This document shows, in pieces, positions 40,930 through 48,370 of a stretch of DNA of 48,500 bases (position 1 is its first letter; every line of letters begins with the position of its first letter). The notes beneath the pieces were generated by a model. The model was not told the origin of the DNA. It saw nothing but the letters and a program-made list of their open reading frames with translations, and searched no databases. This DNA is from a virus. Both the position numbers and the translations under genes were made by a program. The DNA is taken from positions 1 to 48,500 of IMG/VR virus record IMGVR_UViG_3300008459_000076, one strand, 5' to 3'.

Positions 40930-41793
40930 CTACACACCCACCTCTTTAGCCGTTAAGTGTCCATTTTTGTACAGCCAATAAAGCTGAAGACCTAGCGTTG
41001 GAATAATCAGAGCGTTCCAACCTATCTGTAAAGACTTCATCACCCAACCTCCAGGGATACCAGGGAACATCAGCGTCACCAAGAACCCAAGCCCGCTCTC
41101 AGGTAATGACGCAAGCAACTCCCCCCATGAGATCATCCCTAGAAATCCCTTTAGGATATCCGTGATCTTCCAACTCACCTCCGTCACATTTATCCAGATT
41201 ATCCAAAATATGTAGGCTTTAGCGGGAGTGGTTAAAGCGGACAATAAGGGGTTCGCCTCTAAGAACTTAGTCATCCAATCCGTCAGAGAGCGTGTGCCTT
41301 TGGTGAGCTTGCCCACATAAGCTGAAACAGCGGATCTCTTTTCCTCTGGTAGCTTCTTTATGAGGTCTGTCACTAAGGAGGTAAGCGTAGGGGCGTTGTT
41401 AGCGTAGGCAAAGAAAAACCTAACGAACGCATACTTGTCCTCTAAAGATTTCTTCTTTGAATCTATCCATTTTTTCCCCTCGTCCAAGAACTTCTCGAAC
41501 TTGGTGGATAGCTCTTTGTAGAGGCTCAAAACATTCGTAGATGTGATGCCGAGCATCTCTTTGAACTGCTCCCACAGCTTAGGTGCTTTTTGGAAGCCTT
41601 GATAGATTTCTTTAATCTTTGAGACAAGCCCTTTGATACTCGCCCGCTTAACCGAACCTTTGAGGATTTGGTTTCCAAAGGGGATGAGGGTAATCTCGTT
41701 CAGTTCTTGGCGAACCAAATAAGCAGAGGCTGTACGAACTCTTGGGGATGTCCTTACAGCCTCTCTACAGGCAAAAGAGATTGTAGATCTCAT
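40930..41793 (-). CDS. Membrane-associated, probable virion/ejection protein with N-terminal RTAS tag
   Basis: A 287-residue protein. The N-terminus is basic and amphipathic with RVRTASAYLVRQE (about residues 18-30), a motif shared with other proteins here. The middle (60-170) is charged helix. Hydrophobic segments follow: AKAYIFWIIWINVT, GFLGMISWGELLASL, GLGFLVTLMFPG and LIIPTLGLQLYWLY, four possible membrane spans. This layout suits a protein that is packaged and then inserts into the host membrane at ejection; that is inference. The start codon lies in the end of a 15-bp leader hairpin. Confidence 0.6.
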   Translation of the reverse strand: MRSTISFACREAVRTSPRVRTASAYLVRQELNEITLIPFGNQILKGSVKRASIKGLVSKIKEIYQGFQKAPKLWEQFKEMLGITSTNVLSLYKELSTKFEKFLDEGKKWIDSKKKSLEDKYAFVRFFFAYANNAPTLTSLVTDLIKKLPEEKRSAVSAYVGKLTKGTRSLTDWMTKFLEANPLLSALTTPAKAYIFWIIWINVTEVSWKITDILKGFLGMISWGELLASLPESGLGFLVTLMFPGIPGGWVMKSLQIGWNALIIPTLGLQLYWLYKNGHLTAKEVGV

Positions 41794-41836
41794 AGTGGGT
41801 TATCCTATCTGTTTAAGGATAACCCACTATAAAAGA
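41792..41836 (-). promoter_or_regulatory. TATA box and 15-bp perfect hairpin covering SD and start codon
   Basis: ATAGTGGGTTATCCT (41792-41806) and AGGATAACCCACTAT (41816-41830) pair perfectly. On the minus strand CTTTTATAG opens the 5' arm, and the 3' arm holds the SD AGGA and the first bases of the ATG at 41793. Confidence 0.6.
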
Positions 41837-41871
41837 CTTACACAAGATAAGGGGTGTTGATCAAAAGCTAA

Positions 41872-42201
41872 TCAGCCCTCGCTATTGCCCTTAATGAGAT
41901 AAGTGAAGTTTCCTTTAATCTTCTTGATAGAGGCTTCCATCTGAGCTTGTGTGATAAGACCACCTGCGGCAGCTTGCTCGTGAGCGAGTACATTTACATC
42001 CAAGCCCAACAGATGGGTTGCAACACGCACATCTGCATGGTCTAGACCCTCAGTCAAGTCATCAGGGGTTCCGTAGTTTGCAGTAAGAGAGACAAACACA
42101 TCACCACCACCGCGTGGGAGCTTCACAACACGGCTTACCATAATCTGAGTCACTTTGGTGTTCGACCTTATACGACTCACTTGTGCTTTCAAATCGCTCA
42201 T
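41872..42201 (-). CDS. Hypothetical protein
   Basis: A 109-residue protein. The N-terminal half is basic and strand-rich (MVSRVVKLPRGGGDVFVSL); the second half is helical (HEQAAAGGLITQAQMEASIK) and ends KGNSEG. GAGG lies 8 bases before the ATG. It stands alone with its own TATATA box. Family unknown. Confidence 0.6.
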   Translation of the reverse strand: MSDLKAQVSRIRSNTKVTQIMVSRVVKLPRGGGDVFVSLTANYGTPDDLTEGLDHADVRVATHLLGLDVNVLAHEQAAAGGLITQAQMEASIKKIKGNFTYLIKGNSEG

Positions 42202-42206
42202 ATAAA

Positions 42207-42257
42207 ACCTCGTTTAAGTGCGGTAACTTACACCCCTTTATATAGGAAAGGGGGTTT
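42207..42257 (-). promoter_or_regulatory. TATATA box within hairpins for 42201
   Basis: On the minus strand CTATATAAAGGGG (about 42232-42244) lies in a CCCCTTT/AAAGGGG inverted repeat, followed by TAAGT-TACCGC-ACTTA (plus 42215-42230) and the SD GAGG. Confidence 0.45.
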
Positions 42258-42268
42258 AGAACACCGCC

Positions 42269-42691
42269 TTATTTACGGATTTTTCTCATGCGAGCGTTGA
42301 TCTTGTTGAACACCGCCTCTACATCCTCGATAGCCTCGATAGACTCTTCCAAAATGGATAACGCCTTACCCAAGTCACCGCCAGGTAAATCGAGGTGGTT
42401 CATGAGGTTGTTCTGAAGGATACGAGCCTCAGCCCTAAGGGGGTTAGCCTCGTCCTCGTCAAAAGAAACCTCCTCGTCTTCGTCCAACTGAGATTGAATA
42501 GAACCAACCTCTTTCAGTACAGCCTTAAACTCCGACTTAACGGACTCTACTGCCTTCTTTAGACCACCGAGGTCGAGCTTCACATCCTTATCATCTGCGG
42601 CGATACGGCTAGAGAAATCATTACGACCCTCTAGGCGGGCTAAACGGGACTCAAGTTCACGGACTACTTCACTTGCTAGACGAGTTCTCAT
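42269..42691 (-). CDS. Coiled-coil protein with the shared N-terminal tag
   Basis: I set the start at the ATG at 42691 (MRTRLASEVVRELESRLARL; AAAGGA upstream), not at the longer frame from 42760, because this N-terminus matches that of the 43103-43717 protein (MRTASEVLRSLEVRVARLE). The protein has 140 residues. After the tag come SSRIAADDK and an acidic helical body (SQLDEDEEVSFDEDEANPL). It is likely a virion or scaffold-associated protein by its tag; otherwise unknown. Confidence 0.6.
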   Translation of the reverse strand: MRTRLASEVVRELESRLARLEGRNDFSSRIAADDKDVKLDLGGLKKAVESVKSEFKAVLKEVGSIQSQLDEDEEVSFDEDEANPLRAEARILQNNLMNHLDLPGGDLGKALSILEESIEAIEDVEAVFNKINARMRKIRK

Positions 42692-42814
42692 AGCTGTCTT
42701 ATCCTTTGTAAGTGGGGTGAAAAACACATGGGCAACAAAATATAAACGAATAAAAATCATCCCAACCCTGGTTATCCATTATTAGTGAGGAGAACCAACA
42801 GCTAGGAGAGCTAA

Positions 42815-43081
42815 ATGAACAAGTACGATAACAAGATCACCCAATGGCTCTTTGAGAGCCCCGCCAATAACTTCAACCTCACCCTCAGCGAGCTAACCGC
42901 CCTCAATGACCACCTCAAGGGGATTGACCTCGACAGCCTTGAGATTGAGATGCCCCAAGCCTCTGTCTCTACCAAGAGACTCTTAAACGCCCTCAAAGGC
43001 GATTTTGGAAGGTCGGTCAAGTTTAAGGCTTTTGAGTATCTGATGGCTACCTGCCCTAACTTCGCTCAGTATTGGGACTGA
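42815..43081 (+). CDS. Small hypothetical protein, lone plus-strand gene
   Basis: An 88-residue protein with AGGAG 7 bases before the ATG, inside a small AGCT-AGGAG-AGCT stem-loop. It is helical (NLTLSELTALNDHLKGIDLD and STKRLLNALKGDFG). It is the only rightward gene between leftward neighbours. The minus-strand frame through the same bases has no ribosome-binding site. Function unknown. Confidence 0.6.
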   Translation: MNKYDNKITQWLFESPANNFNLTLSELTALNDHLKGIDLDSLEIEMPQASVSTKRLLNALKGDFGRSVKFKAFEYLMATCPNFAQYWD

Positions 43082-43102
43082 AGAGGAGCTAGGGGGGTAG
43101 GG

Positions 43103-43717
43103 TCACTCAGAGTAAACGATCTCGCTCTCCACAGAGACTAAGAGAGACACCACTAGGGTATTCCTCTCTTTCTTAGCGGAGAGGTTCACCACCTCTAGTT
43201 CGGTCGTTATGTCTTGGATATCCAATCCACGAACCTCGTAGTTGAGTTCGAGCTTGGTGGCTTCTATGAGGTCTTGCTCTACGCTAGAGAGCTTAGACTT
43301 CACAACCGAGAACAAAGTTTTGGATAGATCTTCATAGCCCATGCCACCGAGTACTAGGGGTGTGCCTAGTACTCTTTCGAAATCACTTCCATCATAGACA
43401 TAGGTGAGAACCATCGAGCCACCTACTACCACTTGATCTGGATAAGGGATAAGCTCAGTCTCTCGTTCTGCTCTGTTGTATCGCTCGATAGAGGCGTAGC
43501 CCTTTTTGGCTTTAAAGTTCGAAGAACCATCTAGGTTAGAACCGAATCCTTGAAGGATTACATTTAGGACTTGATTAGCGACTTTATCGTCTCCCTCTGT
43601 TTGAGGGAAAACAGCATGGACAGGCTTTAGGTCTAAAGCCGCCCTACGAGTCATTCCGCTTTCGAGGCGGGCGACTCTCACCTCTAGACTTCTCAATACT
43701 TCACTTGCTGTTCTCAT
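43103..43717 (-). CDS. Hypothetical, probable virion protein with RTASEVLR tag
   Basis: A 204-residue protein starting MRTASEVLRSLEVRVARLES, nearly the same as the start of the 42269-42691 protein, followed by TRRAALDLKP. The body is beta-rich (VGGSMVLTYVYDGSDF, RNTLVVSLLVSVESEIVY). The shared N-terminus on different bodies looks like a targeting or propeptide signal. The start codon and SD lie in an 18-bp perfect hairpin. Confidence 0.6.
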   Translation of the reverse strand: MRTASEVLRSLEVRVARLESGMTRRAALDLKPVHAVFPQTEGDDKVANQVLNVILQGFGSNLDGSSNFKAKKGYASIERYNRAERETELIPYPDQVVVGGSMVLTYVYDGSDFERVLGTPLVLGGMGYEDLSKTLFSVVKSKLSSVEQDLIEATKLELNYEVRGLDIQDITTELEVVNLSAKKERNTLVVSLLVSVESEIVYSE

Positions 43718-43766
43718 TTATAACCCCTTAGGTGAATCTTATTGTATCCACCTAAGGGGTTATAAA
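43717..43766 (-). promoter_or_regulatory. 18-bp perfect hairpin with TTTATA box and hidden SD
   Basis: TTTATAACCCCTTAGGTG (43717-43734) pairs perfectly with CACCTAAGGGGTTATAAA (43749-43766) around a 14-base loop. Read on the minus strand, TTTATAACC opens the 5' arm and the 3' arm holds AAGGGG, the ribosome-binding site for the ATG at 43717. It is also 12 bases past the helicase stop, so it may end that transcript. Confidence 0.65.
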
Positions 43767-43778
43767 GAGACTATAAAC

Positions 43779-46700
43779 TCAGTTAGACCTAAGGAACTCC
43801 CGCATAGCTTCCATAAAGCTAACGCTTGCAGTACGAGTATCGAGGGAGATCTCGGGTTGGATACAAGCCTCAGAGATGAAGGGGGAAGGACCGCCCTTAC
43901 CCTTATTCCCACGGTCTGAGGGGTTTCTGTCAGGACCATAAAGAATCTTAACGCGGTCTTGCCCACGAGTGATAGCCACATAAGCAAGCCTACGCTCAGA
44001 CTCTATATCAGAGCGAGGGTCTGGGAAGTATCCATTTGTCATAGGGAGGTACATATCCCTACACTCAAGACCTTTCCAAGCGTGCATGGTGCCGAGGAAC
44101 ACAGAGTTCTTATTTCGACCACCCTCTTCGTTGGACTTATCCGCCATCGTCTTCGACTGTTTCTTTAGCTCAAAGAAGAAGGTCAACCCATCTTCGAGGG
44201 TTCGTTTCTCGAACACACGATGGACTACGCGGGTTCCAGACTCAGCGTACTGAGCCATATCATCCAGAGTGACCTCGCCTGACTCGGTCTCTCTGGATAG
44301 ATCGTCGATCTCGGCAGCGGACAAGTTTTCACCCGTGCGTTCCAAGAGGTTCTTACCATCTAGACCACGGATATTACGGCACACAAAGTCTATCAGTTCT
44401 GAGTTAGTCCCTTCGAAGTCCATAATAGACTTCAAAGCATCCGCATACGCCTTAGCATTGGACAATCTCTTGGTTTGGCTTGAAGGATAGAGCGACCTCC
44501 AACCGCCATTCACCAAGAAATCTAAGGGGTGTTGCCCAGCGTGTCTTGCTTGCTCATCTAGGCTGGCATTGAACTGAGAGTCGATGTAAAACAACAAGTG
44601 CTTGTGAGCCATCTTAACGGCTTCAAGTTTGTACACTGGATTGTTTGAACGAACCGACATCAAGTGAACAGGTGCAAGCATTGTGGCTGTGTTCATTAAG
44701 TCTCTCTTACAGAAGTAAGGAACTCCAGCTACCAATAACTCAAACGCATATCCAGTCAGTTCTGCGTTTGTACGGCAACCAATACCGAACTTGTGTTGCT
44801 CACCATTTTGGTGAGACCAACCCTCAATCTCAATAATCTCAGAGATCTCCTTAGCCACCTCTACAGCACCAGGTGATTGGGGTGTCGATGTATTGATGTG
44901 ATCCTCTGAGGTAATCCGACCCTCTTCTTTTGTGGGTGTAGGATTACAAACCATAGGGATTTGTTTGGTGTTATGGGCGATGAGTTTATTAGCCGCTTGG
45001 ACGATGTTGCGACCTGATCTAAAGTTTGTCCTTAAAACAGATGTCTTGAACTCACCATTGTAAGCGTCTGAGATGTTGATGAACTCCTCGGGTTGAGCAC
45101 CTCTAAACTCGTAAATGGCTTGCTTGTCGTCACCAATGAAGCAGTATGTGTCTGCCGTCATACGACCATCACCATATGGCTGTAAGGTCTCGGGATTAAT
45201 ATGACCTGCAATAAGACCGAACAGAGTGTGTTGTGCCTTATTTAAGTCTTGTGCCTCGTCTACGAAGATGTACTTGTAAGCCGCCTGCATGGAGCGGAGC
45301 TTAGACGGATTCTCTACAAGGGATTTATTCGCCCACACCAAAAGGTCGTCATAATCAGCGAGCTTCTCCCTTGTCTTAAAGTACATATAAGCACCATAAA
45401 CTGCCGCTACCGCTCCACCATTGCCCCCAGACCAAAGCTCGGTGGGTGACACCATATCCGCCATGTAGATACCGATCTCCTTCATGTAATCGGATACCTT
45501 CTGGTCTTTAGAGAGGACATCTTCCCTCTCGTAGCCAATGTTAAACCACTGCCCTACAGGCTCAGGTTTACCAAAGGGAGGGAAAGAGGCGAACTTACCC
45601 GTAAAGCCAGGAAATGGACCAGCCTTTTGGATAGAGTTCTGCCCACGATTTGTGGTGATGAGAGCATTAACTGTATCCCTAAAACCCCTATCGTCCCAAA
45701 TGGGACTGCTCGGAGGTAAGAATGTGATGTTCCCTCTGTTGTCGATGTTTTGGATAGATGGACGAATCTTATCCAAATCACCTCTACCCCACGACATATT
45801 GTTATTTATAGCCCAAATCGCCTTCTCACCGATTACGCGGGCGGTCTCAATAAGAAGTCTCTTTAGCTCGTCCACTTGTTGTGTGTTTCCAGCCGCTTGA
45901 TCCACTTGTACGCTCATAGACTGAAGTGGAGCGGCGGCGAGGGCGAGGTTAATGAAAGGTCTAACAAGTGGAGGGGTATTACTAGCAGGGTGATAAAGCA
46001 TAACCTGCTCTATAGCCGCCTTCATCCACGCCTCTGCCTTAGACTCTGACATTAGCTCCACACCCCTAAGAAAACCAGAATCGGTACAAATCTTATGGGA
46101 GATAGAGTGTGTCGTAGAGCCAATAAAACGACCAGAATCCGATGCTCCATTCGAGTACTTAGATGCCCTAGACTTCAACTCGTTAGAAGCCTCCTTGCCG
46201 AAGGTCGTGGCGATTATCTGATCAGGGCTGGCACCTAACTCGTTAATGGTGTAGGCGATCTTAGATGCCAACACACGAGTCTTACCAGAACCTGCACCCG
46301 CAGCAATAATCGACTTACCCGTCACCATCATCGCTTCCTCTTGCTCTGGAGTGAGCCTTTGGATCTCTCCAGTTCGAGTTTGGAAACTTGTGTTGGTGTT
46401 GATTACACGACCCGCCTCTGCCAACAAAGCCTGCCTGTCTTCCGAACCTTTCGTCATATCCAAGAGCTTGTCGTACAAAACCTCGCGGTTTTGAAGCATC
46501 TTGATCTGCTCCCCTTCAGGCAAACCACCCGCCCTGATCCTCGCATCTAAGCTCTTAATCTCCCCCGCCAGCTTCGCTACCTCCCTTATGTCCCTAAGGC
46601 TTTGCTCCACAGGGTTCGCTTGCTCCAATAGAGCACACGCATCAGCTATCCATTTCCCTATCGACTGTGCCTTGCTCGCCCTCTCGACTAAGAGTAGACC

Positions 46701-47150
46701 GTTAAGATCCACCATAACATCAAGACAAGCATTGCTAACCCCAATCAAAGCTACTTGAGTCGGCTTATCTGTAAAAGCTGACTTCAAAAGAGGCTGACGA
46801 GTTTTAAACCAACCAAAAACACTCTTATAAACACGGCTTACAGCCACCACACGCTTTATCGTGACTTGTGGCGTCCCGACCAACCTAGATAAATAAGCCA
46901 CTAAACGAGGCTTACTCTTTAAACCGTCAAACGCCTGCCCCTCAAGCAAACTTAAAATAGACTTCTCAGTTTCGAGAAACTCCTCTTTGAAACGCCTCAA
47001 GAGAGCCTCCGCATCTCCCATTAAAGCAGAAACATCGACACCGCTCTCTACAGAAAGCTCCTCAACAGCCCTAACAGCTAGAGAAAACTTGATTAAATCA
47101 GCTTGAAGCCTTGTCTCAGGCAAGGGTCCAGTAGCGGTCTTTACTCTCAT
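43779..47150 (-). CDS. UvrD/PcrA-like superfamily 1 DNA helicase with N-terminal extension
   Basis: A 1123-residue protein. A helical N-terminal extension of about 265 residues precedes the core: LTPEQEEAMMVTGKS and Walker A AAGAGSGKTRVLASKIAY (about 283-300), YIFVDEAQDLNKAQH (about 630), CFIGDDKQAIYEFRGAQ, LRTNFRSGRNIVQAANK, TMHAWKGLE and RLAYVAITRGQDRVKIL (about 1060). These are motifs I to VI of UvrD/Rep helicases. Such enzymes unwind DNA 3' to 5' in repair or replication. The ends carry MRVKTATG and DTRTASVSF, like tags on the presumed virion proteins. Leader hairpin at 47159-47193 hides part of the AGGAG site. Confidence 0.9.
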   Translation of the reverse strand: MRVKTATGPLPETRLQADLIKFSLAVRAVEELSVESGVDVSALMGDAEALLRRFKEEFLETEKSILSLLEGQAFDGLKSKPRLVAYLSRLVGTPQVTIKRVVAVSRVYKSVFGWFKTRQPLLKSAFTDKPTQVALIGVSNACLDVMVDLNGLLLVERASKAQSIGKWIADACALLEQANPVEQSLRDIREVAKLAGEIKSLDARIRAGGLPEGEQIKMLQNREVLYDKLLDMTKGSEDRQALLAEAGRVINTNTSFQTRTGEIQRLTPEQEEAMMVTGKSIIAAGAGSGKTRVLASKIAYTINELGASPDQIIATTFGKEASNELKSRASKYSNGASDSGRFIGSTTHSISHKICTDSGFLRGVELMSESKAEAWMKAAIEQVMLYHPASNTPPLVRPFINLALAAAPLQSMSVQVDQAAGNTQQVDELKRLLIETARVIGEKAIWAINNNMSWGRGDLDKIRPSIQNIDNRGNITFLPPSSPIWDDRGFRDTVNALITTNRGQNSIQKAGPFPGFTGKFASFPPFGKPEPVGQWFNIGYEREDVLSKDQKVSDYMKEIGIYMADMVSPTELWSGGNGGAVAAVYGAYMYFKTREKLADYDDLLVWANKSLVENPSKLRSMQAAYKYIFVDEAQDLNKAQHTLFGLIAGHINPETLQPYGDGRMTADTYCFIGDDKQAIYEFRGAQPEEFINISDAYNGEFKTSVLRTNFRSGRNIVQAANKLIAHNTKQIPMVCNPTPTKEEGRITSEDHINTSTPQSPGAVEVAKEISEIIEIEGWSHQNGEQHKFGIGCRTNAELTGYAFELLVAGVPYFCKRDLMNTATMLAPVHLMSVRSNNPVYKLEAVKMAHKHLLFYIDSQFNASLDEQARHAGQHPLDFLVNGGWRSLYPSSQTKRLSNAKAYADALKSIMDFEGTNSELIDFVCRNIRGLDGKNLLERTGENLSAAEIDDLSRETESGEVTLDDMAQYAESGTRVVHRVFEKRTLEDGLTFFFELKKQSKTMADKSNEEGGRNKNSVFLGTMHAWKGLECRDMYLPMTNGYFPDPRSDIESERRLAYVAITRGQDRVKILYGPDRNPSDRGNKGKGGPSPFISEACIQPEISLDTRTASVSFMEAMREFLRSN

Positions 47151-47155
47151 AAGTA

Positions 47156-47206
47156 GCTCCTATGTGTGCTTAGATTATCCAAACACACATAGGGTTATAA
47201 ACAAAG
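47156..47206 (-). promoter_or_regulatory. TTTATAAC box and 10-bp SD-hairpin for the UvrD-like gene
   Basis: CCTATGTGTG (47159-47168) and CACACATAGG (47184-47193) pair perfectly. On the minus strand GTTTATAACC precedes the 5' arm by a base or two, and the SD AGGAG begins within the 3' arm. Confidence 0.6.
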
Positions 47207-47212
47207 TATAAA

Positions 47213-48286
47213 TTATAAACCCTTTGCCCCAATCCTTACATACCCACGCCTAGAACCTAACTCCCAATCACTACTTCTTAACAAGAGCTTCTTCGCACTA
47301 CCTCGCCCCAAAAATACCACCTGCTTAGTCGTGTTGTTCCTTAAGTCTACACTCGCACTCTTAAACTCATAACCCAACCTCAACTTGTCCAAGTACTCCC
47401 CACGAGCCACCGACACAACATCACCACTTGGACTCACCAACAACACCGGCTTATCCGACCACGACTTCACCTGCCCTTCCGACTTCACTTGCTTTACTCC
47501 CTCTAGATTGGAAATCACATCGTAGTTCACCCTCTCAAGTCCATAATGCGTCCCAAACTGAAAACCATGCTCCACCACCAAGTGCTTCACCACATCATGC
47601 TGTCCACAGCTATACACACCTATGTCCGAGCGGTAAATGTTCACCACCCCCTTCGAACATAAAGACCAACCTAATCGAAAATAATCGGATAACTCATCTC
47701 GGTTAATGGATAAAACCACTCCGTTTTTCTCTATCCTTATTGGCTTAACCATGTTGCTCCTTCTAAGGTTCTCTCTCCTAGAAGCACAGCGAAACCTACC
47801 CCTCAACCACTCCATGAAAATCGGGTCCCTGAGCTTAATCTTATAGGCTTCTATCCTTTTAACAGCTACGGAACCTTGCCTAGACAAGAGTACTTTTGCT
47901 CGATACTTGTTGTCTGCCCATAAAGACTTTCCAATTTGCCTAGACCGCTCTATGTTGCTTGGGTTTTTGTAAAATGCCCGCATAAAGGAAGAAGAAACCC
48001 CACGCCCACCCGCGTCCATGTTCAAACACAAAAGGTCGTGTTCCGCACCACCTATGTACTTCTCACCTATAAGCTCTCTCTCATAGGCATAGGCTTCGCT
48101 CTCATCCTCGAAGTCCTTTAAGATTTCTTTCTCAAAGTCCTGTGGGTGAGCCCTGTACTTACGCAAGAATAGAATACCAGACCCAAGATACCTCGAACCA
48201 TCTGGGTCTTTAGACGAGTAAGTACCCTTGCCTATGTAGTACTCCCCCGTAACCTTGTTTAACTGCCGATACACATACGATGCCAT
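47213..48286 (-). CDS. GIY-YIG homing endonuclease
   Basis: I set the start at the ATG at 48286 (MASYVYRQLNKVTGEYYIGK; AAGGGAG 8 bases upstream), giving 357 residues. YVYRQ and EYYIGKGTY are the GIY-YIG catalytic strands, and YAYERELIGEKYIG includes the conserved Glu region. The C-terminal half has repeated segments, KPIRIEKNGVVLSINRDEL then FRLGWSL, and KPVLLVSPSGDVVSVARGEY then LRLGYEF, which look like NUMOD-type DNA-contacting repeats. Homing endonucleases cut a specific site and spread by repair; they often sit beside ribonucleotide reductase genes, as here. Its leader shares 22 bp with the reductase gene. Confidence 0.85.
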   Translation of the reverse strand: MASYVYRQLNKVTGEYYIGKGTYSSKDPDGSRYLGSGILFLRKYRAHPQDFEKEILKDFEDESEAYAYERELIGEKYIGGAEHDLLCLNMDAGGRGVSSSFMRAFYKNPSNIERSRQIGKSLWADNKYRAKVLLSRQGSVAVKRIEAYKIKLRDPIFMEWLRGRFRCASRRENLRRSNMVKPIRIEKNGVVLSINRDELSDYFRLGWSLCSKGVVNIYRSDIGVYSCGQHDVVKHLVVEHGFQFGTHYGLERVNYDVISNLEGVKQVKSEGQVKSWSDKPVLLVSPSGDVVSVARGEYLDKLRLGYEFKSASVDLRNNTTKQVVFLGRGSAKKLLLRSSDWELGSRRGYVRIGAKGL

Positions 48287-48293
48287 TAAAGCT

Positions 48294-48326
48294 CCCTTCA
48301 AAGTAGTTCTTGAAGGGTAGCATATA
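48294..48326 (-). promoter_or_regulatory. SD-hairpin leader of the homing endonuclease
   Basis: CCCTTCAA (48294-48301) and TTGAAGGG (48310-48317) form an 8-bp stem; the ribosome-binding site GAAGGGAG starts in the 3' arm. TGTATATGCTA lies upstream on the minus strand. Confidence 0.5.
48295..48316. repeat. 22-bp repeat, copy 1 (endonuclease leader)
   Basis: CCTTCAAAG-T-AGTTCTTGAAGG differs from copy 2 at 48435-48456, inside the reductase gene, by one base. Each copy is itself a near-perfect inverted repeat. Confidence 0.85.
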
Positions 48327-48370
48327 CAAACACCTCAGTCAAATAATACCTCTGTCAAAATAACCCTATT

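Noticed and set aside
42692-42760. Longer N-terminus (start at 42760) for the 42269-42691 gene
   Set aside because: The shared MRT..ASEV tag begins at 42691 with AAAGGA upstream; the extra 23 residues are promoter-like AT-rich sequence.
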